Source: Bombus terrestris (lineage: Eukaryota > Arthropoda > Insecta > Hymenoptera > Apidae). Taken from it: a stretch of 64,000 bases of DNA. How positions within the stretch are numbered: the stretch's first letter is position 1; each line of letters begins with the position of its first letter. The stretch is from the NCBI RefSeq assembly GCF_910591885.1, contig NC_063280.1, positions 4,216,001 to 4,280,000 on the forward strand, given 5' to 3'. A program made the position numbers and the translations under genes. A model generated the notes under the pieces. The model had not been told where the DNA came from. It ran no database searches and was given only the letters and a program-made list of their open reading frames with translations. This document shows, piece after piece, positions 13,727 through 28,700 of this stretch.

Positions 13727-16700
13727 GTAAGTACGCACTTGGTTTCCTCTTATACATTACAAGATACTCTGAACGTTATATGTTTCGAATATCTGTTGAA
13801 ACGTGTGTCTAATGTTCTTCGAATCTTCCTCCGATATCTATGACACGTAATCTCCCGTAAAACGTAGGTAAATCTTATTGCGGGGAAATTTATTCATAGG
13901 GAAGGATATAAAAATGTAAGAAATTGCCATATTTTGTGAATAAACTGTACATAATAGGAAAACACGTTTAGGGAAGGGAAATATTAATTTATCTTTATAC
14001 GAAGAATATCTGGTGCATTGATGAGATACTAGACATAATTCACAATATTCCAATTTTTATAGATGTTTCAAAATCGTACATATTGGAATAACTGAAAAAA
14101 GAAAATAACAAAAGAATGAACAAATTATGAAAATATAATTTTTGAGAAAAAGGATATTAATTTAACTATACATGAGGAATATTTCACTCGTCGATACCCA
14201 GAAATACTAGAATTAATTAATCTGTTAAGTATTTAAACTAAATATTTATTTATCATCACACGCAAACACACAATTCTTCAAATTTTCAATATTTTATTTT
14301 CAATAAAATATACACGATTAACGTACTATCCTAAAATAGAAAAGAAGCGAAGATGTTACGTAATTGGATTGGAAATTTGTAAATATTCTGCTTGGAAAAT
14401 TTCTTATCCGGAGTATTAGCCGGATTCTAGTTCGCGTGTTAGAGAGATCCGATTGTCTGGCACGATCTCAAATGGAGTTGAAAATCCTCGATGAGATTAC
14501 AGGCGTCTTGGTCCCCAAGGATAACATCGATCCCTTCCTGCTTAGCCACTCCTCTCCCGTAATCTGGCACAGTATATCGGCATGTAACACGTAGCACTTG
14601 AGGGAATAAACAGTCCGGCCCTATCGGTATGGCCCCTTGGTGTATTTCGTGTATGCCAATGCTAAACCGAGGCCAAGGACCTTGACCTAGACCATTGCGG
14701 TTCATTACTTCAATTTGTCTTCACCCTCCAAGGGAATACGCTTGCTCCTCCCCCGCTGTGTTCCACAGATTGCGTTTCACTAAACCAAAGAAAGAACCAA
14801 AGCAAAGCAAAAGTCGTTGCTTTCAAGAACCAAAGTAAAGACTCGCGGTCTTTTCTTTTGAACGAACTGAAGCCTACAATTTGTAATTTTTGTTAAAAGC
14901 GAAAATAACATCTTGTATTTTTGTTTTAAGGAAGATTTATAAGATAGTGAAATATGATCAAATAGAAAATTTTATAGTAAAGTTGCGAAGTTTTCTAATA
15001 ATAAAAAATTATGATTGATTAGAATATACATTTTTCAGATTATCTTATTCTTCAGAAGGGATAACGGGATTGGAAATTTTATTAAAGCAGGAGTTATTAA
15101 ATTTTCAGAGTTCCCCGTTGATAAAAGATTCGACTAATTGGAACATAAATCTTGCAAATTCTCCAAGGAGGGTGATAGAATACAAAATATCGTAGAGCTT
15201 CTATTAAAGTTTTTACGGTAAATAGTATAAAGTTTAATACAAATTTTCCAAATTATGTCACATTTTCCAGCAATATTTCTAACTAAAATTGAAAATAGGG
15301 AATATTGGAAATCTTTCGTCCAATTCCAAAATTATACACTACCTTTCAATATAGATTCTACTTACATAAAAAAAAGAAATAAGTTTTCTTAATAGGATAT
15401 GATAGGTCCACTTATAATGAAATGGTGTATCTCCTAAGTCAGATGTTATTGATGTTAGAGAAATTATAACAACTCAGAGCAATTAGACTTAAAACGGTTA
15501 AAATTCCATCCTCGTAGAAATTCTTGCAGAGAATAAAAGATCTTGAAACGCATATATTAGTCTCGAAACAGTGAAAATCTCATCTTCGTACAAGTTCTTA
15601 CAGAAAATCTGTAATATCAAAGAATCTGTAATTTCATTTAAGAAAAGCAACAAAGTTCTAAAAAAATGAGAAAACCTCCTCGACTCTCGCATCAAGCAGC
15701 AACTTGCACCGGTATAAACCAGTCTTTCAATCTCGAGGAGCTTCCTCGACGAGCGTCATCCGGACTGTCACTTTCAACGAGGCCGAGAGGAAGAGGAAAG
15801 TCGATCGAGGAGTAGGTTGAAACGTCGGAAGGAATGCGGTTCTCCGCGATCGTTTCGAGCTTGTGCATCCTCTCTCTGGGTTCTCTTTGGCCTGGTACTG
15901 CGAGGTTACTGGGCAAACCAGTCTGTCCAAGCGCGAACCGACTCTGTTTTCTGCTGACGAACACGTGTGAAGATTATCCGTGTACAAAAATGCGCGTGTT
16001 AAACCCGCGATGTCTGTGCCGTGAACAAGGTACCAGTCGATCCGCGACTCGTCCGGTTCGACTACCGTCCAAGGCTGTCCCGTTCAATCCTGAGTTCAAT
16101 CTTCTCCCTTCTGGCAGAAGAACGCGTTTTCAGAACGAGTAACAAGCAAACGGCGAAAATTTACCGCTCCGTTACTATCAACCATCGTCAGAGACACGCT
16201 AGAAATTAATCCTTTACTCATAGTCTTCTATTCTTGTAATTTCGTTATCAAAGATGTAAGAAATTGATTACAAAAATGTTTACTTTTTCATATTTAGTTT
16301 TCAAAATTGTTCGCTCTAGGCTTTCATTTATTTCCAAATGATTTCGTTCGTATTTCAAGCCATCATATCTCCCGGACTTCGCTCATACCATGAATTTAGG
16401 CTTGCAATGTATAGGCTTTCGTATACTGGTTAATCCTTTCTTTAAAAAGGGCTTCCACGTTCATTCTCTGCAACGTATAACGATCTTGATCCTCCGAGCA
16501 ACATCTAAAAATCTCCTTAAAAAACCCTTCCCAACGAACATCTTCTTCCTCACTCGTACCCAATGTTGTCCACGCTGAAAATCTAAAATTCTTTATCCAT
16601 TCTATCAAGGTACAAATTGCACTTGTCTTCGTATATATGGACAACAGGGATACAAGCACGTGTGTACGATCTCTTTGATAATTTTTTTTCTCCGTAGAAT

Positions 16701-19700
16701 CTGTAAGAGTAAAAAACAGCGACAGCGCACCCACGGAAGGAATCACGGAAGATAGAGACAGGTATCGGCACTTTGCTCCACTCCGTTGGCACCCTGGGTG
16801 CGTCGATGTGCCAGGCTTGTTCCTCTCCGCCCGTCATTCTCCGCCTCCAACCCCGCTGCCACCTCTTGCTCCTCTCTTGATACTGCTCGCTTTTCCTTCC
16901 CCTCTCTCTGCTTCTCTCTGCAACTGCCTCTGGGACGTTCCCTTTTCTCTACCCCTCATGGCGTGGTCGCTGTCTCTCTCGCTAGGTCGGTGGTTCCTGT
17001 TCCTGCGGGTATTGATTCGCGTTGGCGGGCGGTCACCGCCCCCATAGTCGCTGTCTGCCGGTAGTCTACCCTTGCCCCGGCGTTATGCTGTTATTTCGGC
17101 AGCCGATTTCCTCGCAGCCCTTGTCACGAGGCAAAAAACCGCGAAAACGCGATAGCCAGCCAGTGCTCGCGCCGGATCGACACGCTACCTCGGTAAGAGC
17201 ACCGTTCTTCGCATCGCGATACCTCCTCCTTCGTATCCTGCTTTTTTCTCCCCTATCCTTCAATGGTTCAATCTTTAAATCTTCTGTTGGATAGAATTGC
17301 CATTTCGGTTTCATTTTATCGTTCCTTCTTTTTAGCGGTGAGGCAGGAATTTTTAGAGCGTATTTTCTTGCTGATTTTTAGGTGAAGATTCTTTAATCTT
17401 GAAACGAGAAACGAAAGAATTAGAAAATTAGAATGAAAAGTTATTCGAGTGTCTAAGAAAGGACATTGATTTTAAGACACAGGTCAATCAACTCTAAAAG
17501 AAATGAACTTTCTATGAATTTTCTTCTCCTTGTGTTAAGTATATTTTCATACATCCGTTCGCATATTTTTCGTTTGCTATCTTATCCTTGGTTTTTCGTA
17601 CTTTGCTCACCGCCAATTCCAAAGCGGGATAATGTATGTGAATGCAAAAATATATGAAACATCCAAACTGTAGTATTTGTCATGATATCTACTAGGTGAA
17701 ACACATTTTTGTCTGGACTGCATTTTTTAAACTACATTCATAGAAATTTCCGTAACTATATGTACTCCAGTAATCGCTATCCATTCAAAATCCCATTTCA
17801 CCTTTACCATTCGCATCTCCAGTTTCTCCACGAGCTAAGGACTGATAGAATAGCTCGTGATCGTCTTAGATAGCTTGATCGTCTTAGGAAGCTTGATCGT
17901 TGGAATAATTGCGGCAAAACGCCGTGTCGCAGTCGGTGACAGTCGACAAAGCAGCATAGCGACTGAGCGAACGTACCAGAGGGCGAGCAGAAAGGGCAGC
18001 ACGGCGCGAATAAAGGGCTCGTGTTCTCGTGGAAACACGTGTTTCGTGCCGCGTTCCGGCGCGCTTGGCACACTCGCGTTATAAACGACGGGCCGCAGCG
18101 TTAATCGCGCGTTTCACCCCGTGTTAAACGAGGCTATCTGAGCGCGTAAACGCGGTCAGTCCTGCGATACGGTAATTGGCAATATCGTCGCCGATAAAGG
18201 AATCAACGTTACAGTCGGCCACCCGGCCCGACGCACAATTATGCAGTAAACCGAAACCGCGAAACGCGGCACGCTCGTTGTCCGAATGCACGAATTGCGT
18301 CCGACCGCGAAGCACGTGCGGTTTTCGCTCTGTCGCGATCCACGCACACGCCGTTGCGTACAATTCAGTTTGCTTTCTGCTTCTGTCACACGATTACGAT
18401 CATTTTCTATGAATTATCGTACGAGTATATAGAAGAGCGTAGAAAAATGAGTAAGATAGATGTGGCAACTTCTTTTATGTGTACGATCGTGAATTGATTC
18501 TAATTGTTTTTAGATCGAGGAATGCTGCTTACTTGCATCGACTGCATTTACAGTTTGCTACATCGGAATGTTTAGAGAGTTTTGCGTTATTCGCGGATAA
18601 CTTTTAAATTGAGAGTATTGGAAATAACGTGAAAAAGACGAACAGTTCCAATTGTATTTTCTTGATCAGAAGAATATAGCGGAATTAAGCATCGAAATGC
18701 TTACAGAAGTATCAAAAATTGTCTACTCTATTTGGAGAAGCGTATTGAGCGATTACGAGATTAGTAACTAATTAGGGATATTTTAAACAACATGTTTGGA
18801 GAAAGTGTCGTCGAACTAATGGAATTGCGGATTGAGATTAACGTCTAAGGATTGTTTTATAGAAGAGTCTTTAAATATTATAAATATGTAAATGTCTCAA
18901 GTTTAGTCAGTGTATCGCGAACTGCGTCTGTTCAAAGTTTTAAGACAGGGAGTAAAGATCGCGCGAAGTAACAACTGTTGGTGAACACTTGTGTCGCGGA
19001 GAATGTTTGAAGAATATATTTGAATCTCTAACGGTTCAAGGAAAAAATAGTTGCGCTACTTATGGAGCAGAAGGTTGCCAGCAAGGTATACGACTCAAAG
19101 AATGTGTGCATTTGAATTCTTGATAAGTTCTAGGAAACGTAATGGTGTTACCGAGAATCGGTTCTACGAGCATCTAAAAGGTGATTAGCCTCGTATCGAC
19201 GTAAATTTTAAACAGAAAGTCGAAAATCGTGGAACCAGAAAGTTAGGATATTAAGAAATCAGAAAATTGGAAAATCGCAGATTGAACATTGAACAATCCG
19301 GAATCCGAGAATTCGATAATTTCAATTATTGGAAAATTCCAAAATTCAGCAATTAAAATTTCCGGAAGAAAAATTCGCTACAGTCGTTCCATTCTTGAAA
19401 CAAACTAGTTCCTACAATTTTCGATATGTATATTTCAATCCTTTATCCATACCCAATTCACAAACCACCATGAATTTCTCGACGCACGTCGATCTCAATT
19501 TCACCGCCGGACGCAGTAGTCGAACCGCGGACGAAGAATAAGCTCGCTCGCATTCCCTAGAGAAAAAGCACGAAAGGTGTAAGCCCACGGCTTTGTTTCG
19601 AGATTTTTTCTCGTTCTCCTTTTCTCTCTACGCGAGATCGTTTGAGGCGCATTGTTTTCGCCGAAAGCGAGCCAGTCGTGAATAAAACCGTCGGCTAAGA

Positions 19701-22700
19701 TGTAGATAGCGCGGGATACCCGTTTCTGCTGTCCCCTTTCCTGTTTGCCAATTCTTTCTCGTAGGCTCGATTTAAACACGCCGGATTGTGCGCGTATAAA
19801 TCCCGTGTCCCCCTTGCTCCTCAGGGGTGAGATGAAAAAAGGAACGAAGACGAAAATTCCGTCGAAAAGCTATCGACAAAAGCGTCGAAAATTTTATGGG
19901 CCCGATACAGGATCTGTCGACAAGAGTATCCTCGAAAGGGACGTTTTAACGAATGAGCATATAAATCTTACGTCGAAAAACCCGAAAGAAAAGAAATACA
20001 GATGGAGTGCTTGAGAAAGTATCTTCGAACTGATAATTTCAATATCGAGACTTATGTTCTTTTTCCCCTCGATGAAGAATTGTATTATTCGTGCGAGAAC
20101 TATATTAATCGTTCTAAATTGTTTGTGTATTTAGCAATCCACAGAGCAGATGTGGAAAAAATATTCTTAAGGTAGATTTAGATGTTCTTCGTTATTATTC
20201 ATGTTATTCCGATATCGAAATATTGTTCGAATATTCTTTGAGAGAAAATATTCTTAAAAGTTGTACAAACGCGAGTCAATCGACAATTCCTCCACCGCGA
20301 ATTTTATATTACAGTTAACCTTCTTGTGTAATATAAAACATTTTCATAAATCCATCAGACCATTCAACGTCAACGTAAGATCAGCTCAAAGCAACAAACT
20401 AATATACCGTCATGTCTTAGGAATACATTCAAATCGATTTCGTCGTACGATTGCAAAGCAACGGCGAAATAGAAATTTACAACGAGCCACTCCTCAACCC
20501 TTTCCCTTTCTGCTTGTCGCCGTCGGAAAAACGATGGACGTATCGGAGGCCACGGTTACCGCTCTCCCGTAATCGTCGCCCAACGTATAAACAACGCGAT
20601 AAAAGCTGTTTTACTGCGCAAACGATTCCGTTTTTATCGGGTTTCATGGCATGTGCCGCTAGCCGATCGCTGGGTTAGAAGCGACAAAAAAAAAGAAGAC
20701 AACAGAGAGAGAAGAAGAAAAGGGAAAAAAAGAAGAAAGAAAAAAAAATCATAAGCGATACGCAAAAAACAGAAAAAAGATCGTTTAGCACCGTTATCTG
20801 TCGTATCACCAGAGGAAAGGGCTGCAGAAACGAGCTCCAATGGGGACATCACGTTGATAAATGAATTTTCGTTGCGATCATCCGCGCGCGCACGCAACGG
20901 ATCGCTTAATGAAATAAGCGTATCGATGCGGGACTGATTGCTGTGGCTAATTCGTCGATAAATTTGCAGCCCCCTCTTGTTTGAGTCCGATGAACGACTA
21001 CCAGGGCTTCGAAGATGAAACGGGGAATGGAAAGGGCCGTAGAACGTTGGCAGAGAGAAAAACGGACAGAGAACGGTGAAATTAATTTCTGGCTCGATTT
21101 TCAAAGCGGTTTAAATTCGCCCCTGCCGTCACGCGTTTCGGCCGGCCTATGCGTAATCGAATATCGGTCGATCCTCTCGCCAATGTTCCCCTCGTGATCA
21201 TTCGCGGATGGAACAGGTGTGTACATGGGGTAATTATTCGTTGCGTGTACTGGGGCGGGACTGCTAGTTGGGGAAGATGAAGAATTTTTTTGAACAGCAT
21301 GGGGTTGATGGGGTGATGCATAGGGTGGATAGAGCGAAGCGGAAGTATTTTGTCGAGGAAGGAACTGAAAATTCCTTGGATTCTTTTTCGTAAAATTGAC
21401 GGAGAATTATGGAGTGGAGTAGAAGAAATGATTGACCCTGTTACGGTCCCTAAATGTTTCAGGTTTCAATCTCATTTTAATAACAATCTAGAAAACAACT
21501 TTACATGTTTTCAGAAAATTGTTAGTATACAATTGGAACAAGACAGCACATATGTCAATAGCTTGTAAGTAACTTGATACGAATTCTTGTAAGGTTACGT
21601 GTATTATAAGAACAGGGTTGAGGGTTTAATTATGCCAGCCGTAAAATCGGATAAACATAACGATGTAATAATATGTTTAACCTTTTACGTGACAGACATA
21701 GGTCTGATGCGGATCGCTCACGCTATATTCTTGTCCCAAAAAGGATGGGAGTGGCGAATGAGTTAGAAAAAGAGCACGTGTATATCGCAAACATTGTAAC
21801 GTTGGATTATGTATTGCTTGCTTTAAAATATATCATTATAGCATAAATCAATTCTTAAATACTTTTTGCCTTTACCGGTATATAAGTGATTATTACGATA
21901 TTTACTTCTCATTATTTCTTTTTTGTTTTTCTCTTCTTCTTTGGAATTAACTATATTTTATGATCTTTGTGAGCAGTTTCTAAAATTTTTCAAATTTCCT
22001 TCGTATTGTTCACAACGCACAAAGAATTAAAAACAGGAAGTTGTAGTAAAATCGAACTACTCGTAACAAAAATGATCACTTTACCAAGCCCATTCCACGA
22101 TCACTTAGAAACTATTTATGACTTTTAAGATTGCAAATGTTTTCGTATGAATTTTCTAGAACCTCTTCTACCGTAGGCAATCAGAAATGTAATAAATTAT
22201 TGGAAAATATCGAAGCCTCGTCGTTGTTACAAAGTATATTTTCATCATTCATTGTGAAGACGTTGTGAAGGAAACAACAAGTAGGAAAATGTAGCCTACG
22301 GTTTGAAAGGCTGAAAGGTTTCGTTCGGTTGATTCGTGAAGTGGTTGGTAGCTGGGGAGGAGAGAAGGATGCGTGTAAAACACGATCCTCGACGTTCTGA
22401 CGTGAATAAAGGAGGCGTTGTTGCTGGTCGCGAGCGCGCACACGCCTCTAAAGTGGAAGCTATAATGGGGGTTTAAATTATGTGGTGTCTTAGAGGTGCG
22501 CTGAACGAGCTCGTTGTACACGTGTCGTATTGTTGAAGTGAACAGCTTTATCGCTTCGAGGGCTAGCCTCTCTTGCTGAGATTGCATTAAATTTTGCCAA
22601 ATTCTACTCTGTAGAATTTCATTAAAAATTATAATAATAGTATAATCAAGATTTTGTTATGCTTTCGAGGGAATTATCTTTTTGTCAAATTTACTTTCTT

Positions 22701-25700
22701 TCTTTCGTTTTATAAAGTAATTAAATAAGTTGTAAGGTACGATAACGTAATTATAAAAGATAATTACGAACAATCCAGTATAATATTTTTCACAGCTGAT
22801 TCTCTTTCAGACAAAATAATCTTCCTTTTTTAAACAACCTACCTTAAAGAATAACCCGAAAAATCTTCGAGTGAAGCTCACTAAAATATTCCAGGCGCGT
22901 AGACCTGAAAATGTCAGTTAGAAATTTAAAGAACGAGCAAAACACAAAGTCGTAAAGTTGGAAACAACGGAACAAACAACGTCCAAACTCGATAATCCGA
23001 AAGATCCATTTCACTCAAAAGTCACGTACACGAACGAATAACCTGTTCATCTCGAAAAACGCGGCAATGGCTCGACTACCCTACATCTTCCCGTTGCATC
23101 CTCGTTGGGACCGGATACTCCATCACGCGAGAAGCGGCGAAGCGTTCCGTGAATCATCGAGAGAAGCCCAGGAACCAGTCACCGGCGCTCGAGCACGTCG
23201 GATGGAAAAACGAAGGAAAGGAAGAAAGGAGCCGGAACGGAAGGGTTCGAGGTCATTGAACAGCTCGCTTGGCGAAGTTCCTCGCTGGCTGGGCTTCAAG
23301 TCAGAGAAGGAGCTACGCCGTAAGAAAGAGGAAGACCGACAAGGAGGGAGGAGCGTGGCTCCTGAGGGTTATGTTTGGGTGCTGTCGCGGCACATCCCGT
23401 TTTATCACGCCTCGGGTTTACGTTGCCCTAGGTCACGATGTCAAGAGAACGGAAGGATTTTCCCCCTGAGAGCTCAACGCCACGGTCGAGACTCGCTCTC
23501 ACACAGAACTAGACAGAGAAAGAGAGGCCAGATAGAAGGAGAAAGATAACGATAGGAATGGGAGAGAGTGGTAGAAGAGGAAAGGAGGAAAACACGAAGG
23601 AGAAGCCAGGGGAAGGTGGCTCGCTGAGGGATCGCTGACTCGGTTGGCGAGACGCCCGACTCTTCGATGCTATCAACCTCGACCACAAACACCGATTCAC
23701 GGCCACTTTGGGGGTTCCCCGGAGTTTCTCGGCCCACCAACACCTTTCACGCTCTCCTGGACCACTCCACGCGACCCACTTTTTCAACCATCCACCCCGA
23801 CGACTATGGATTTCCTGGCATCACGCGGACCTAGGATATTCTACGTGCTTCCCCGGCGTTCTACGATCCTTTCTCCGGTTCGTTTTCACGCGCAGCATTG
23901 GGTCGGAGGGAAAGTGATGTCGGTTTTTGATACTGCTGACACAACTAGCTTCAAATGGCTCGTACGTCGTATACGTTTATGATAATACTGTTTTATGAGG
24001 ACTGTTTATGAGGATGTAAGATGTTATTAAAATATCAGTGATAACTTTGCCCCGAAAAGTATACGTGATATAACGATAGCGTTTCTTGTTTCCTGATAAT
24101 TTCAAATTTAAGAAAGATCGTTAGAATTTACAGATTACAACGAATTTATACAATGTACACGTACATATATACGTGTAATAAGCTATTCAAAAGGATTGAG
24201 GAAGTTAGTAAATGGGTGAATAGTTGCGGTATTTAAACAAAAATTACCGTGCTTTCATATTGTTTTGATAAAGGGGATGGAATTTTGGAATCTTGGAAGT
24301 AATGTACCAGCGATTATAGGTTTGATAGATCAAAAATAGAAGAATTGGTGATTTCGGAACAAGCAGGATGATTTTTTTTTTTTTTTAGACGGCTGTTAAT
24401 TATCGTTTTATCGACGGCACTGTATAAACCACGTACAACTTGTTGCTTCGTCGAAAATGGATTTTATCAGGATTTCAATTAACAACAATTACTTGATTCA
24501 GCGTTGAACCATCATCTCTTTATCACGAGCTCTAAAATCATTTAAAAATGCGAAGAGTAGAAGAATTAGAAATATTACTTCTTATAACGACATATTAAAA
24601 TATCTTAACAATTACATCTTTCATCTTTATATATCTTTGTCGACTATATCTTTGGGCGTAACTGATTCTTTCCACTTTTAGATATTTTATATTAAAATAT
24701 ACTCTTTCTCTACCAATAAAACAACCAACAAAAACGTACACACGTATCACGTTCTTTTTCCTGCGATCTTCAAATGGTAAATAGAACGTTTTAATTACGT
24801 GGTTGCAATAGATTCGTTTGGAAATCTTGACACGATTCGATCTGACAATCGGTATCACGAGAAACGTGCTCAATTTCCACGGCCGAATATCCCGAGGAAA
24901 TTTCACTTCCTTGGTCATAGGCAATGGGATTACCGTCGTAACTCAGTTAATTGAACTGTGCCGCGTAACGAGGGTAATAACCCGCAAAACGGTTCGTAGC
25001 GGGCGTTCAACGCCAGATAAACACGAAATGCACACGAGGCGACACTGTGGCACGCGATACAACTTTTATTTCAATCGTCCATTTGATTTTCACCCGTGTT
25101 CCGGAATTTCCGTCGAATTTTTAAGTGTCGACCGCGAGACACAATTATCCGGGACATTTTTCTGGCCGTCTAGATAATTTTACCTGTCACGTCCCTTCGA
25201 TAATACCGATGAAATTTTCCACGAGAATGTCGACAAATGTCGGAAAATTTACGAGGCATTTAAAAATCGTAACAGACCTAAATCTAATGGAAATAGAGAT
25301 ACAAATAACAGACTATAAAATGTTTTTTAATATTTACATTTATAATTTGTAATTATTAGACTGTGAGTCTCTAAGATATCTTTATGAGTATCTGTTATTA
25401 AACAAGTAGGTAGAATTCAGAGATTTGGATGATTATACAGAAAAGAGCGCGCCTTGCCGATTTCGATGACCTTGAAATAAATTGTCCGGAACAATATTCT
25501 GAGTAATTTTTTTCTATACGTGTAACCGCCGCATGATCTTCGTTTTCGATGTATTCGTAAAAAGCTTCGATCAAATCTAGTTTCCGTTACAGTCGATTCT
25601 GCCATATAGATGATAGTATCTTTATGCAGTACAACCTAAACTTAAATCATCGACGTTAATCTACTGTAATATAAATAAAGAAAGATAAATGAATGGGTTA

Positions 25701-28700
25701 TAGGTTGAGTTAGGGTTAGATGTTAAATTAATATCCGACCGTCTTGTCACGAGATTGTTGGTAACGCAAACATGACTTAAGTTTCATTTCGTACGATTTT
25801 ATAAGAGTGTCGTAAATTCGATTGTTACTATTCATTATTTATACATAGTATAATAAGAAACATAAACTAACAACACCTTGTGTATAACTGAAAAAACTAA
25901 GACTCTGCGTGGTATCATTATCATGTTACGCGTAGGGGACATGTATACGTGTATCTGCTGAGCCTAATTATTGGTACGTACGTGACGAGTAGACAAATAG
26001 GACACAGTGCAACATTTCATGCATCGATAAATTCATTGAAAATTATTTCACGCCAGTATTGCCATTTGCATTAAACGGTCGGATATCACTTTAGCCTAAT
26101 TCACTTTTCTTCTTTATTTACGGAATATTTAAAAATGGTAATCACTCTCGTCAATCGAATTAAGTTCAAGTTGGACTATTTAAAAATTGGCGTGGCTATT
26201 CCAGAATGAAGCGTAATCGTAAGGTAAATTGTACTAATGTTTTTCTCGGAAACTAAGGCCGAGTAGCGGTAACATGTGTAGGAAAGAAGTTGTTTAGAAT
26301 GTTGATCTTGATAACATATTTCAAAGTCATTGAAATCAGTGAAATGTACCTGTGCATTTTTGCGTATTGAAATTTTCCACAAGCGCATAAAGGTTCGTGG
26401 TCTGGTAATTGAAATAAATAAAAATTCGAAATCCGTCAAACTCTATATTTAATTATAATTATAATTAATTTTAATTATAAATGAATAGTTTAGAATGTAG
26501 AATTTAACGTTTGAGATGTAAAAAATTGGAGTATAAGGAGAATTTAGAATTCATGAACATATTAATTGAACTTTTCAATTAAAAAGGATGAAAAATTCCT
26601 TCTGGATTATTCCCCAAGTTTTCTTTCTTAAATATTCGACAGAAATTTAGATCCTTGAAATCGAAATTAGATAATTTTGTAGGAAATTATTCCCGTAATT
26701 GCAGTCGACAAAAATTACGGTAAAACTTTCTTTCGAAGTGTCTACTTTCGGATACTCTTAAAATCCTTTGATATCCTTTAAAATTTATACCTTTCTTTCA
26801 TTTTAATTAGCGAAACCCTTTGTACACCTACGCGTACACACAAATACGATACAATCGCATTAATTAAAATCTCAAAATTCCTGCGAAACAATCAATACCT
26901 TCCAACACAATATACCTACCAGTGTATATACGTTTGTCAACATTTCCTTTCTTCTTCTCGGACGTACACCCACGCCTCGAGCTACGCATAAGTATAATAT
27001 TCCGAAACAGCCTATATACAGCGACAAAGAACGGAAAAGAGAAATTCTCCAGCTGTGCGAGTGGTCACGTTGAATATTTCATTCGCTCGGTGATAACCGG
27101 CCAGGAAATGTTGAACAAGAAAAACCGAATGAGTACGACAGAAGAAGGACAAAAAAAGCAGATGAAATAGTAAAAGGAAAAAGAAAGGAGAATAAAAGAA
27201 TCGTGGACTGGGAAAGAAATTCCCGAACTCCGCGAGGAGACATCTTTTATTTAAACGAGCGTGTTCGGGGCCGGCGGGGCGTACTTTGAAAAAATCGATC
27301 GACGAGAAACGAGAGACGCTTGGGTACGCGGGAGAAAGTGAAATAGAATGACAAAGCTCGTCGGTGGTGTACGGACGAGCAAGCTGATCGTTCGTGCTCG
27401 TTGCTTTCGTTTTGTACGAAGTTTTATAGTCCGGTTGCGAGTTTGCCAGTTGTTGCCCTCCTCACCGTCCCTCCTTTTTAGTTCTTTCTCCATCTTTTTT
27501 CCACAATCTATTTGCGGTACTGTCCATCTTCCTCTATCATTCCTTCGTCGTCCTCCGTTCTTCTTTCTCGAGTTTCTCGTTCCCATCCAATGAGCTTTTC
27601 CCGTCCTCGTCCATCCGTTTCTTCGCGGGGAGGCCATCTCGCTCGCGAACCACACGCAGATACATGCGGATCGAAGCTGAAGGCCCTCTTTCCCTCTCCT
27701 AACAAGCAGAAAATGGTAGTGATGGCCGCAACACGGAACTCGAGCAAGGTTGAGGACTGAGTAAATTTTGAACCGGGTTCGAAGGAATTCGAAGGAATTC
27801 CCTTTCTAATTGTATATTTTCTTATAGTAATATATTATCTATATGTGCATAAACATTCTATTTATATCAAAAACATTTTGATGTATATTATAAATATTAA
27901 TGAATCGAGCAATTAAATTGTTCGAGGTATATTAAGTATAAAGAAAGATTTAAGAAAATGATGTAAGGCCGAGAAGCTGTCCTAAGTCGATAAGTAAAAT
28001 CTATATATAATAAATGATGAATAATACATAATAAGAAAGATTTAAAACTTTGGTCAGAATTGCAGGAAGGAATTTTTAATTCTTCATAAAGAAACGGGAC
28101 ATTTCATCCTTAAATTTCTTCTGAATTCCTACTTCTACTAGAAGAAATTTCAGATGTTTGACTTAACCGAATGGTTGCATAAGGTAGCAAAAGTGTTGAT
28201 AAGTGTGTCAAATTTCTTTTAAATTTTTTGGAAGCTTGGTATAATAAAAGAATTATATTTGGATATAAGCAAGCTAGTTCGTCCATGGAGATCGAAATTC
28301 GATCTATTTTTTATTTGCAATTAATATAGGTATATTGAAATAAAATGTTTATTATTTGAAATTCTAAATGTAGTCGCAACAAAGAATCTTTGAAATTTTG
28401 TGAATTTAAATGAGACGAGTCAAGAAGAGATTTGATTAATTGAAGAATTGAATATTAATATAATATTGAGAAATGGAAAATCAATTTTAGAAGGGAATGA
28501 AGTATAGAATGATGTTACTATATTTCGACATCGTCGTGCATCATGCTGTAGAGATCGGAGATGTCGCAACATTTTAAGACTTTCTACCATTCTGAGAGCG
28601 GTTATAATAATTGTGTTTTCCTTACTTCACAAGTTTTCAAACGATTCAAGGATACAGAGACAGTAGCATAAAGTACCTGTTGGAAATTTCGGAAGACAAA

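Noticed and set aside
14439..14705. 88-codon - strand frame in a GC-richer patch of the Tet intron
   Set aside because: It reads like plausible protein but matches no family I know and overlaps a + strand frame. I could not support an exon.
15834..16142. 102-codon frame with a signal-peptide-like start and several Cys
   Set aside because: Two opposite-strand frames are open over the same bases and there is no recognisable mature domain. Transcription evidence would be needed before calling a secreted peptide.
20634..21104. 156-codon - strand frame
   Set aside because: Its Phe/Leu/Ser tail is the complement of the homopurine tract at 20685-20750.
23067..23549. 160-codon Arg/Lys/Glu-rich frame
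   Set aside because: Purine-rich, GC-richer DNA gives such frames by composition. Several frames are open at once and no motif is recognisable.
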